NCBI RefSeq assembly: GCF_009761815.1
Contig: NZ_RWIN01000038.1
Coordinates: forward strand, 172,300 to 236,299
Source of the DNA: Pseudomonas sp. PB120
Lineage (GTDB): Bacteria; Pseudomonadota; Gammaproteobacteria; Pseudomonadales; Pseudomonadaceae
Direction of reading: 5' to 3'
Length of the DNA stretch: 64,000 nt
Shown: in pieces, positions 34,496 to 43,306 of the stretch
Numbering within the stretch: the stretch's first letter is position 1
Layout: each line of letters opens with the position of its first letter
Made by a program: the position numbers and the translations under genes
Notes under the pieces: model-generated
Seen by the model: the letters and a program-made list of their open reading frames with translations, nothing else
Database searches by the model: none
What the model was told of the DNA's origin: nothing

Positions 34496-37400
34496 CTATT
34501 TCGGCGCAGGCTTCGCTTCTTCGAAATGCGCCACCAGGTATGAGCTTTTACTCACCTCGTAGTAGTTCTGCCCATTGTGCGGCTTGGTTTCTCCATCAAT
34601 GCACCAGCCCGTGTGCACATAGTTGCCATAGCGTTCCGGCACGCTTACCCGCATTTTCTGCATGTCCTGAAAAACACCCACGTAATTACCGAGCCCACCG
34701 GAACAATCACTCATGTCTTTGAGACTGGTCGTGATGGGAATGGCCAGATCGGGACTGGTGTTCACACAGATGATTTTTTGCCCCTTGGGTACCTCGCCGG
34801 CTTCTGTCGTAATCTGCAACCGGATCTCCTCCAGCTCGATTCTGCATTCAGGGGGACTGATTTCGACGGTCAATTCAAAGTCCGAAAACACGCCCGGCCG
34901 AAACTCCGAGAGCGTAATACCCGCATCGGCCGCGTCACTGCTCAGAAATTGCGTCAACAGGTTTTCCTGTCTGTCCGTGGTGGGTTGCCATAACGCCTTG
35001 CCTTGCAGAATGCCGATCTCTTTTTCGATCACCCAATCATCATCTGCAGTCTTGCCGCCCCTTGTATTGAACACCACCCTGGATTGTTGGCCCCGTTCTT
35101 CTTCACGACCGCCCTCGGGTTCAAACGCAAACAGTTTGCCTTGGGCGCGCACCACCGATTTACCGCAATGGCTGACTTTGAACGTGATGGAGTCGGGAAA
35201 CGCTTTGCCCAGTTTCCTGCATTGGACCTTCACGACCTTGATGTTGCCGATGCGTTGCTTTTCGCTGGTCTCGTCGATCTGGCGCAGTCGGGTCAGCGAT
35301 ACGGGAATGGTGTTTTCGACAATTGACTCCCTGATTCTGCCATTGAGCTCATGCAGTTGTTCCTTGCCCAAGGTCACGATTTTCGGCGCTTCCTTCAACA
35401 GGCGCCCCGAACCTGAGGCCAATTGGCTGGCCAGGCGTTTGCCCATATCGCGCAATGGCTTCTCGTACACAATCGTCAGGAGTTTGAATTCGTCCTGCGT
35501 CAGCATGCTTTCCTTGAAAGAGACGGGTTTGCTGAGCAGCGCCTGGAGTTTCTTCTGCTCATCCTCGCTGAGATTGTCGATCCCGGTGATCTGGTCAGAC
35601 GGTTCGAGCACATTCTGCAAACTCTCAAAGAGTTTTTGTGCCCCCTGATCCAGCTTGCCCCAAGGCTCGACGGTGTAATACTCGTAGGCCTTGACGACGT
35701 AGTAGAGGAACTGCATGAGGGTTTGATGCGCCTCGTGGCTGATCGACTGTACATAGGCGAGCGCCGCAGGATCGAGGGCATCCTGGCTGCCACCCAACTG
35801 GCTGCCGAGAACGTTGATCGCCAGCAGGTTGTTGGAGATCTGATTACTTTGCTGGCCAAGACTGGTTTTCAGCGCCAGCAACTGAGTGGCCAAAGCCGTT
35901 TTGCGCTGGTTCAGTACCGCCAATTGACTGGTGACTTCCTGGAACTCCTTGTCATTGAGCATCAGTTTCGCCAGCGTTTTATCCCAGGCGCTGTTCAACT
36001 GTGATCGTGACACCATCAATTCGTTGACGGTTTTGCCAATGGTTTCCACGCCGGCAGCAATTTTTTTAACCTGTTCAATGCCCTTTTTCACTTTCGCGGC
36101 ATTGTCTTTTTTCGCCTTCTCGACCAATGCCTGCGAGTCTTTCAGCGCGGTCTCTTTCCTCTTGATTTCGCTTTCGACCTTTGTGACTTCCCCGGCCTGG
36201 GCCTTGTAATCAGTCGTACTGCCATCCAGCTCACTCTTTTGCTTTTCCTCAAATGCCTTGAAGCCTTTGACCAGTTCCGCTTCCTCCTCCTTCTTGCGCT
36301 GCCCACGGCCGTACAACAACAGATCACGCTTCTTATCCAGCAGCTCTTTTTCCTTTTTCACCAACTCGTCGTGTGTTTTCTTTTTCTCATCGTAGGCGCC
36401 CTGTAAATCGTCTTTTTTCCTGGACGCAACGTCGGCCTTGTCCTTCAGTTGATTGATGTCCTTTTTCGCGTCCAGCAGGGCGTCATCCATCCCCTTTGCA
36501 GACTGCTCTACAAAATTGTCAGTGTTGGAGGTCACGAAATCATTGACGCCGCTTTTCAGCTTGCCAAAGGCACTGTCCGTGAAGCCCCCATCCTTGACGA
36601 AATCACCGGCCACATCGAAAACGGTTCCGACCGCGCCGGCAGCCATCTGATAGGGCTCGGGAAGCGGAATCGCTTTAGCCACTGCCGCGAAGATCTTGAA
36701 CGACGCCGAAATGATCGCCATCTTTTCGGCCTCGCCGGACAGGTAATCGGCATTGTCGCGCAATCTTCGTTCTATTTGCCCTAGAGGCTTGAGGAGCTTT
36801 TCTTCTATCTCGACATTGAGTTGCCGCAATGCCTGGATGGTCGTGATGACATTCCCACGCGTCGTGAACAACGCTTTTTGTGTGGTTTCGGTGTTTTTGG
36901 TCAGAAGCCCGAGGAGATTCTGCACAGCTGCCTGACGATCCTCCTTGGCCTGCCAGGCCTTTTGCAGGTAGTAGGCGGTGTAAATCTCCCCTATCGAGGA
37001 CTTCAAGATGCTCTGATAGATTTTTACCGCGCTCTCCAGCGACAACATCGGCACCCACCCAGGGGGATTACCGAAGTAGTCGACATTTTGAATCGCCTGT
37101 TCCACCAGGCTAGACACTTCTTCCTCCATTTGCAGCAGGGTATCGTCTTTGTCTGTTGCGGGTATCGCCTCCAGCCCTTCCAGGTAAGGACTCAGGAATT
37201 CGCGAGCCAGGTCGGCATTGCCGCTGGCGAGCGCATTTTTTGCAAATTGCACAGCGGTTTTCAGGTTGATGGCCGTCAACCATGGGCTAACCCGTGCTTG
37301 CTCCAACGGAGTGCAGCTACCAGCAGTTCCTGTTGGTTCCCGGGGCTCAGGGCCGGCAGGGCCATCCGGACCTGCAGTCGCTTGCTGTTTTTCAATGGTC

Positions 37401-39244
37401 GGCACGAACTCGGTCTTGCCGTTTACCTGCTTGTTCTCAAAAAGGAACCAGTAGGCAGCATCGGGGGTTCCTCCCCATCCGCCCTTGGTCGAGGTGATCC
37501 GGGTGCCGGAAATACCTCCAGACAGATCGGCATAGGAAGCCAATTGCTCGGGCAGCGTGCTGCTCAGATTACCCCCGGCGCCTCCGGTCCCCGGTTTTCC
37601 CGGTATAGGCCCTTTACCGCCGATACCAGGACCGTCCTTCGTACCTGCACTGTCAACAAGGTGGCCATCGACTTTCAGCTCTGCGTAGACGATGCCTCGT
37701 GTCTGATCGAGCGCTGTCGCTGGTTGATAGTCCTTGTACTGGCTCCATTCAGGCGCCGTCACCGGCGAGCCGTTTACCTTGCGATTGGTATAGCTGAACA
37801 GGCCGTCCCACTGGTCTTTGGTCATACAAACCAAATGTCGTTGGGTAAAGGAAAACGCCAGATCGCCTTCATCGGGGTCCTGCCCCTTGCCACCCACCGC
37901 ACGGAAGTGCCTTGTGGATTCTTCTTCGGTTGTCGCGAAGCGTTGCACGTAAAGGAAGATATCGCCGGCCTTGGCGCCATCCAGACCGTCCTTGGTGAGT
38001 GTGCCTCGATATTCCGTAGCGACGGGCTGGGTATCGAGGCAGGCGTCAGCGCCTTCGAAGTAAAGCTCGCGGCAATAGATGAAAATATCGGTCTGTGGGA
38101 ACTGAAGCTTTGTTTTTATAACCAGCGTATCCGCGTGAATACACAATTCCTGAATGTCCTTCTGCCCGGCGTAGGTTTTCAGGAACCCACTGCGATCCAA
38201 TTCGTCCAGTTCGATTTCAACACCGGAAAGGGTGACGCGCCGCACCGGACGCGTCCATCCATTCAATTCCTTCACACCGATCGTTTGTGCACCATGGCGG
38301 ATGTATTTGATCTCTTCAGGCTTGGGAGGCAGCACTTTTGTTTTGACGATTTCGTACGATGGCGCCTGGTTTTTCAGGTCAGTTGCGCGCCTGATTTCCT
38401 TCAACTTACGTTGGCGCTCCTGGACTGATGCTTGCCTATTTAGCAATCGAGCGTAGGTCTGCGCACATTCCAGGCCCGCTGAGGCGGATGCCGTAATGGT
38501 TGCGGACAGCGCTTTGCTCTCCTGCAACAGGTCCTGCCATTCAGCGTTCTGCTGCGGTGCGTCCTTTGCACACCGCTGGATGAAGTCGAGCATTGCAATG
38601 GCTTTCTCTCGCAGCGCCGACGATTGCTCCGGCGTGTAAGTCCGGTTCACCGAGGGCGTGACAAGGACTGTGGCCATCTGAAATGCCGAGACGGCCATCA
38701 GCCAGAGCGGCGAGCCGTTTTCAAACCATCTCCCCAGCAGGGCCGGGGGTTCTACAACCTTGGTCTTTTGTGCCGCATGATCGTATTTGAACCAGACCCC
38801 GACAGCCTGCCCAGGAGTTACGGGCAGTTGCTCCGGCTTGCTCATCAGCGCTTCGACCTTGAAGTCGCCAACCACGTTGTTGGTGAACAGCATCAGACTC
38901 GCGCCAAAGGTGTTGCTGAAATCCAGACGTAGAATGGCCGGCTCCGGAACCTCAATCGTGCGCGCCACGATGATCAGCGCGATGTTCTTCAAGGTCATGC
39001 TCAGCGCCTTGGGCACGTAGACCGTGTCGGCGAAGATGGAGATGGTCATTGGCTTGGTGTCTGCCGCCGCCAGTCTCTGGGCAACATCCGTTTGCAGGTC
39101 AATGCACAGGTCCCTGAAGACCCATTTATCCGAAGCTGTTTTCACCTCCCTCGTATAGAGGATGTTCTCTCTGCGCGCAGGGAAAATGCCTTTCCATGCG
39201 GGCGTGTTGCGCGCTTCATCAAACGCCGTTTGCCATACGTTCAT
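34496..39244 (-). CDS. Giant coiled-coil protein of the toxin-like operon, 1582 aa
   Basis: Start is the ATG at 39244 (MNVWQTAFDEARN), which has AGGA nine bases upstream; in-frame ATGs further up have none. No signal peptide. Layout by eye: two similar beta-strand modules at about 65-98 (ISIFADTVYVPKALS, then ALIIVARTIEV) and 355-388 (LCIHADTLVIKTKLQ, then FIYCRELYF); a Gly-rich linker about 515-575; a collagen-like GPDGPAGP near 620; helices with a hydrophobic stretch 830-880 (MAIISASFKIFAAVAKAIP); a long charged coiled coil about 905-1075 (RKKDDLQGAYDEKKKTHDEL); more helices to about 1330; and a beta-rich C-terminus to 1582. The centre resembles alpha-helical pore-forming toxins. No complete family is recognised. 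Confidence 0.8.
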   Translation of the reverse strand: MNVWQTAFDEARNTPAWKGIFPARRENILYTREVKTASDKWVFRDLCIDLQTDVAQRLAAADTKPMTISIFADTVYVPKALSMTLKNIALIIVARTIEVPEPAILRLDFSNTFGASLMLFTNNVVGDFKVEALMSKPEQLPVTPGQAVGVWFKYDHAAQKTKVVEPPALLGRWFENGSPLWLMAVSAFQMATVLVTPSVNRTYTPEQSSALREKAIAMLDFIQRCAKDAPQQNAEWQDLLQESKALSATITASASAGLECAQTYARLLNRQASVQERQRKLKEIRRATDLKNQAPSYEIVKTKVLPPKPEEIKYIRHGAQTIGVKELNGWTRPVRRVTLSGVEIELDELDRSGFLKTYAGQKDIQELCIHADTLVIKTKLQFPQTDIFIYCRELYFEGADACLDTQPVATEYRGTLTKDGLDGAKAGDIFLYVQRFATTEEESTRHFRAVGGKGQDPDEGDLAFSFTQRHLVCMTKDQWDGLFSYTNRKVNGSPVTAPEWSQYKDYQPATALDQTRGIVYAELKVDGHLVDSAGTKDGPGIGGKGPIPGKPGTGGAGGNLSSTLPEQLASYADLSGGISGTRITSTKGGWGGTPDAAYWFLFENKQVNGKTEFVPTIEKQQATAGPDGPAGPEPREPTGTAGSCTPLEQARVSPWLTAINLKTAVQFAKNALASGNADLAREFLSPYLEGLEAIPATDKDDTLLQMEEEVSSLVEQAIQNVDYFGNPPGWVPMLSLESAVKIYQSILKSSIGEIYTAYYLQKAWQAKEDRQAAVQNLLGLLTKNTETTQKALFTTRGNVITTIQALRQLNVEIEEKLLKPLGQIERRLRDNADYLSGEAEKMAIISASFKIFAAVAKAIPLPEPYQMAAGAVGTVFDVAGDFVKDGGFTDSAFGKLKSGVNDFVTSNTDNFVEQSAKGMDDALLDAKKDINQLKDKADVASRKKDDLQGAYDEKKKTHDELVKKEKELLDKKRDLLLYGRGQRKKEEEAELVKGFKAFEEKQKSELDGSTTDYKAQAGEVTKVESEIKRKETALKDSQALVEKAKKDNAAKVKKGIEQVKKIAAGVETIGKTVNELMVSRSQLNSAWDKTLAKLMLNDKEFQEVTSQLAVLNQRKTALATQLLALKTSLGQQSNQISNNLLAINVLGSQLGGSQDALDPAALAYVQSISHEAHQTLMQFLYYVVKAYEYYTVEPWGKLDQGAQKLFESLQNVLEPSDQITGIDNLSEDEQKKLQALLSKPVSFKESMLTQDEFKLLTIVYEKPLRDMGKRLASQLASGSGRLLKEAPKIVTLGKEQLHELNGRIRESIVENTIPVSLTRLRQIDETSEKQRIGNIKVVKVQCRKLGKAFPDSITFKVSHCGKSVVRAQGKLFAFEPEGGREEERGQQSRVVFNTRGGKTADDDWVIEKEIGILQGKALWQPTTDRQENLLTQFLSSDAADAGITLSEFRPGVFSDFELTVEISPPECRIELEEIRLQITTEAGEVPKGQKIICVNTSPDLAIPITTSLKDMSDCSGGLGNYVGVFQDMQKMRVSVPERYGNYVHTGWCIDGETKPHNGQNYYEVSKSSYLVAHFEEAKPAPK

Positions 39245-39332
39245 CGCTGCGATTCCTGTCATGAAAAGGCTGCAGAGCGAGGGCAATCGTCATAGCTTTT
39301 GCACGACCGCCCTTACCACGGAGAGGATTTGC

Positions 39333-40436
39333 TCAAGCCGTTTTTTCTTCCTGTGCTGGGGGGTCAATGAACGCATGGGCCTGATAGGAATCGGACTTGA
39401 GCTTGCACTCCTGCCACATGGCAATGGCATTTTCCACACCAAGGTCCTTCAGATCAGCTTCCTCGAGAATGTCCTGTTTGATGATCTTGCCGATCTTGTT
39501 CAGATCGCTGCCAATCGCATTCCACACGCCCTTGATTTTCTGAATACTGGGCAGTGCAGCCTCTATCTTGTCCTGGATATCACTAAGCCCCTTGAGGGCG
39601 ACATTCAGCGTCCCCATCAGGGCCATCGCTCTCTGCTCTTCGTCTTTAAGTTTCTTGATCCTGTCTTTCTTCACGTCTATTTCGTGCTTCAACTTACGGG
39701 CCTTGTCGCCATAGATCGACGCGACAATCAGTGCGACCCAAAACACTATCCAGCCATAGGTGGGTGTTGTCTCGGCCACGATGCAAGCGTGTTCGTACTC
39801 CTTGTTCTCCTTCTCGATCAAGGCTGCAAGGCTGTCCATCTCCTTTTTGTTTGCCGCTAAAAGCGCACTGTGCTGTCCATACTTCGCCTCGTACTGCTGA
39901 GACAGGTTCTTGAGCAGGGTCTCGTCATCGCTGGTTTGCTGCGCAAACTCGCTAATGTCTTTGTACACCGCGTTGGCCCTGTCTTCGTTATCCTTCGCTT
40001 CCTTGGCGAGCTTGGCACAAAGGCTGGCAATTCTGGTTTTTGCCGCCTCATTGGTAGGGTCCAGAAAAAGAGTGTCGATAGGCGGGATTAACGCGCCGTA
40101 GTAAGTTCTTGCGCTAGTTGCATAGTTGGAAATGTCCTGCGCCAGTTGGACAGTCCTTGGGAAGATGTTGTCTTTCCAGTTTTTGACGTGAGGAATGATT
40201 TGCTGATAGCCGGCCAGCAAATCCTTGAACTCATCAAACGGGCCGATGTACGGGATTTTTTCGGCTGGTCCGGTGGCCAGGTCCTTGCGCATTTTTTTCT
40301 CATCATCAGGAAGCAACAGCGCACTCGTCACGTAGCGTTGAATGGCATACCACTCCTGCTGACTGAGGAGAAAGGGCGAGCCCTTTACCGCCGCCAGGTC
40401 TTGCGGTCCGATGTTTGGTTTCCTGTCTTCACTCAT
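39333..40436 (-). CDS. XaxA-like alpha-pore-forming toxin subunit
   Basis: 367 residues from the ATG at 40436 behind GGAAGGTG. The N-terminal FLLSQQEWYAIQRYVTSALLLPDDE is the entry pattern of alpha-xenorhabdolysin subunit A proteins. It continues as long helices (LAQDISNYATSARTYYGAL; TRIASLCAKLAKEAKDNEDRANAVYKDISEF), a hydrophobic stretch at 228-242 (WIVFWVALIVASIYG) flanked by a charged coiled coil (KARKLKHEIDVKKDRIKKLKDEE), and a helical tail. XaxA is about 400 residues with the same order. No signal peptide, as in XaxA. A XaxB gene is not adjacent; the next gene in the operon is the giant protein instead. Family call by pattern recognition. Confidence 0.7.
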   Translation of the reverse strand: MSEDRKPNIGPQDLAAVKGSPFLLSQQEWYAIQRYVTSALLLPDDEKKMRKDLATGPAEKIPYIGPFDEFKDLLAGYQQIIPHVKNWKDNIFPRTVQLAQDISNYATSARTYYGALIPPIDTLFLDPTNEAAKTRIASLCAKLAKEAKDNEDRANAVYKDISEFAQQTSDDETLLKNLSQQYEAKYGQHSALLAANKKEMDSLAALIEKENKEYEHACIVAETTPTYGWIVFWVALIVASIYGDKARKLKHEIDVKKDRIKKLKDEEQRAMALMGTLNVALKGLSDIQDKIEAALPSIQKIKGVWNAIGSDLNKIGKIIKQDILEEADLKDLGVENAIAMWQECKLKSDSYQAHAFIDPPAQEEKTA

Positions 40437-40517
40437 CACGTTCACCTTCCAGGTTATTGATGTGTAAGGATCAAACTGCTCCGTCAACTTTGCTGAACTT
40501 CAAGCAATAAAAAGCCA

Positions 40518-40535
40518 CGGCCTTTTTTAAGGCCG
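40518..40535 (-). terminator. Hairpin upstream of the toxin-like operon
   Basis: CGGCCTT and AAGGCCG pair across a four-base T loop. On the minus strand a T-run (GGCTTTTTATTG) follows a few bases later. It lies about 80 bases before the first toxin gene, so it may end an upstream transcript or act as an attenuator in the leader. Confidence 0.4.
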
Positions 40536-40970
40536 CCATGTTTCAAATTGTTGCTGAAAACATTAATTACAACGACACAGTCCGGAACATCACCCATTTA
40601 GCCAGGAAAAACGAAAGCGCAGGCAAGTACCCCGGCAAGTAGCATTCGATCATTGCCATGCCGAGTTACCAGAACCATGGAAGTTCCACTGATGGACTGA
40701 AGCAGAAGTTAAGCAAGACTAGACGATCTGACGCAAAGCAACGCCCGAAATGAGCCGCCTATGAAACGAAATGGCGATGAACGTTCCATTTATTATTAGG
40801 TATTAATTCAAAAGCACATTACTCGGTTGCGTGTTTTTGTGATAGAGCGCTGAACAGCTATGGATCGTATGACCAGTACCTTCAGGAGCGGCGGCTCTCC
40901 CAACAATGGCCTGCTATGAGGCCTTGAGGATTTCAGCGCTGTCAAAGTAAACCTGCGGCAAGCTGATTGG

Positions 40971-41097
40971 TTTTCGGTTCGTTGGGGTAAAGACGAAACA
41001 AAGCTGCACAATATCGAGCGCACGGTCAGCACCCTCGAGCAGGCACTGGACAAGGTGGTGGTTAACCAAGCCTTCATCTTGTCCGCAGCACATCCCG
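40971..41097 (+). pseudogene. Decayed 3' end of a class-V aminotransferase gene (inverted copy)
   Basis: In frame, LHNIERTVSTLEQALDKVVV matches the end of the intact aminotransferase encoded at 49232-50365, which reads LNNIERTVSTLEQALDEVMV. The original stop codon TAA has become CAA here. Nucleotide similarity runs on about 30 bases past the stop (TCATCTTGT-CGCAGCAC), so this is a DNA duplication rather than convergent coding. The copy is in the opposite orientation to the intact gene. Everything 5' of about 40971 is lost. The remainder of the gap 40437-41142 holds no gene. Confidence 0.85.
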
Positions 41098-41142
41098 GAC
41101 TTTTGAACTCCGGGAGAGCGACTGTTTCAACGCTCGGCCTCG

Positions 41143-41934
41143 TCAGAGATACTCGACATTCCCGTCAACGCTGATGGCCTGGCCACTGATGTTGGCGGCG
41201 GCTGGCGACGATAGAAACAATGCCATTGCGGCAACATCTTCCATCGTCACCATTCGGCGCAATGAGATTTTATTCAGATACTGGTCACGCATGGACTCGA
41301 AGTCTATGCCCAGCGTCTGGGCACGGGCATCGATGACCCGATCCATGCGCTCCCCCGCCACCACACCCGGCAGGATGGCGTTGACCCGAATGTTGTCCGG
41401 CCCCAGCTCAGCGGCCAGTGACTTCATCAGGCCGACAATCGCCCATTTGGTTGCGGCATAAGGGGTCCGGAACGGATACCCCAAGCGACCGGCCACCGAC
41501 GACATGGCGATGATGTGCGGGTTCTGCTTTGACTGCTTCAGGAACGGCACCGCTTTGCTCAGGAAGTAGAACTGGCTGTTGAGGTTGGTCGACACTGTCT
41601 GTTCCCACGCTGGCGCGTCCAGGTCCTCGACGTTGCCGGTCGGCCCGGCAATGCCGGCATTATTGACCAGCACATCGATGCCGCCGAGCAATTGGGTGGC
41701 TTCGTCCATGATGCGATTGACCTGCACCTGATTGCCGACATCCACCACACCGCCGTGCAGGCCGGGGTACTCGCGCTTCATCTGCTCAACCGCACTGGCA
41801 TTGATATCGCCAATGTAGACCTGTGCCCCGACTTCATAAAATGCTTTGGCGATCACGGCGCCGATGCCGGCGGCACCACCGCTGATGACTACTTTCAAAT
41901 TCGACGGCGGTGTCAGCAAATCAACAATCTTCAT
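41143..41934 (-). CDS. Short-chain dehydrogenase/reductase
   Basis: 263 residues: cofactor motif SGGAAGIG (18-25), an acidic GDIN after strand 2 that favours NAD(H), VLVNNAGIAG, catalytic Ser in AMSSVAGRLG and YAATK. The C-terminal SGQAISVDGNVEYL is the usual classical-SDR end. It is the last gene of a three-gene unit with a transporter and a beta-keto acid cleavage enzyme, so the likely job is oxidising a beta-hydroxy acid to the beta-keto acid that the latter cleaves, as carnitine dehydrogenase does in the carnitine route. Confidence 0.88.
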   Translation of the reverse strand: MKIVDLLTPPSNLKVVISGGAAGIGAVIAKAFYEVGAQVYIGDINASAVEQMKREYPGLHGGVVDVGNQVQVNRIMDEATQLLGGIDVLVNNAGIAGPTGNVEDLDAPAWEQTVSTNLNSQFYFLSKAVPFLKQSKQNPHIIAMSSVAGRLGYPFRTPYAATKWAIVGLMKSLAAELGPDNIRVNAILPGVVAGERMDRVIDARAQTLGIDFESMRDQYLNKISLRRMVTMEDVAAMALFLSSPAAANISGQAISVDGNVEYL

Positions 41935-41945
41935 AACCCTTCCTC

Positions 41946-43262
41946 TTATTCTGTCGCCCGCAGCGGGCCTGGCTCTGCATTGATCGCTCTGGCCAGCAGC
42001 GGCACCAACAGCAAGCCCAGTACCGCGGCGCTGACAATCACATAAAAACCCGATGAACTCAGCCCCGAAGCCTTTTCCGCCAACCCGAACAGGTACGGAC
42101 CGGCAAACCCGCCCAGCAATCCGATGGTGTTGATGAATGCCAAACCGGCAGCGGCCTGAATGCCTTGCAGGCGTTTCATGGCGATGGCCCAGTAGATCGG
42201 CAACACACCGCCGGCGAAGAATGCGGTAGCCGTGAACAGGGCGATGCGCGCCGAGGCGTCATCGATCAGGGTGAATGCCACCGAACTGGCAATCAAACCA
42301 CAGGTGAACAGGCCCAGGCAGTAGCAGTCGCGGGCAATCCTGCGGTGAATCCTCGGCAGCACCAGCACCCCGGCGAGAAAGCCGATGCCGACGCTGCTGG
42401 ACAACAGGCCAACGGTCAGGGGCGACGTGATCTGCATCTGCTGGATGATCGACGGTGTGAAGAATACCAGCCCGACAAACGCCACTTGGTTCAGAAAGTA
42501 AATCAGGCCGATCAGAATGGTCGTGGGCCGGGTCAACGCCTTGACCCAGTGGCCGGAGTATTCGTGTGAGCTGGCATGTCCTGGCAGCAAGGCATGGGCT
42601 TCCAGCGAGTCGGCCTCGGCCTTGGTCAGCCAGCGCGCATCACTCGGGCGCTCCGGCAATTTGAACCACAAGATGATTCCGACGACGATGCTGGGCAGCC
42701 CTTCGAGCAGGAACATCCACTGCCAGCCGTGCAAACCGCCGATACCGTCCATTTTCATCAGCGCGCCGCCAATCGGATTACCGATCACCAGGGCCAGGGC
42801 CGGTGCAAGGTAAATCCAGCCGATGGCGATGGCGCGGTCCTTTGGCGCAAACCATAGGGTGACCATGTACATCAGCGCCGGAAACAGCCCCGCTTCGGCG
42901 ATGCCCAGGAGCACCCGCAGCAGGTAGAACGACCACTCGCCCTGGACAAACATCATCGCCGATGACAACGCGCCCCAGGTCACGGCAATCCGGGCAATCC
43001 AGCGACGCGGCCCGATACGGTGGGCCAGCAGATTACTCGGCACTTCCAGCAATGCGTAACCGAGGAAAAATATCCCGGCACCCAAGCCATAGGCGGCCGC
43101 GCTGATGCCGAGGTCGGCACTCAAGGCTGCCTTGGCCAGCGCGACGTTGGTGCGGTCCAGGTAGGACATGAAGTAGATGGCGCACATCAATGGAATCAAG
43201 CGCGCCATGGCTCGCCGGGTGGCCAGCCAGTGCGTCTGTTCGGTACTGAGCATGATCGTCAT
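41946..43262 (-). CDS. MFS transporter, anion:cation symporter (phthalate/tartrate permease) type
   Basis: 438 residues, twelve transmembrane helices. The start is the ATG at 43262 behind AGAGG. Characteristic: IPLMCAIYFMSYLDRTNVALAKAAL in the first helix, LLGIAEAGLFPALMYMVTLWF, and the internal loop WLTKAEADSLEA typical of ACS-family carboxylate permeases. It probably brings in the organic acid handled by the SDR and the cleavage enzyme. Eleven bases separate it from the SDR gene. Confidence 0.9.
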   Translation of the reverse strand: MTIMLSTEQTHWLATRRAMARLIPLMCAIYFMSYLDRTNVALAKAALSADLGISAAAYGLGAGIFFLGYALLEVPSNLLAHRIGPRRWIARIAVTWGALSSAMMFVQGEWSFYLLRVLLGIAEAGLFPALMYMVTLWFAPKDRAIAIGWIYLAPALALVIGNPIGGALMKMDGIGGLHGWQWMFLLEGLPSIVVGIILWFKLPERPSDARWLTKAEADSLEAHALLPGHASSHEYSGHWVKALTRPTTILIGLIYFLNQVAFVGLVFFTPSIIQQMQITSPLTVGLLSSSVGIGFLAGVLVLPRIHRRIARDCYCLGLFTCGLIASSVAFTLIDDASARIALFTATAFFAGGVLPIYWAIAMKRLQGIQAAAGLAFINTIGLLGGFAGPYLFGLAEKASGLSSSGFYVIVSAAVLGLLLVPLLARAINAEPGPLRATE

Positions 43263-43306
43263 GGTGAAACCTCTTCTTGTTATTTTTTTGGGCTCAAGCA
43301 AACCGG

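Noticed and set aside
36821..38428. 535-codon plus-strand frame opposite the giant protein gene
   Set aside because: No start signal and low-complexity translation; the minus-strand frame is continuous over 4.7 kb and lies in an operon.
32489..40436. Toxin island interpreted as prophage or type VI secretion remnant
   Set aside because: No integrase, capsid, tail, holin, Rhs or VgrG/PAAR features; the genes read as toxin-like instead.
40808..41077. 89-codon minus-strand frame in the gap before the SDR gene
   Set aside because: It is antisense to the aminotransferase remnant, whose identity is clear on the plus strand.
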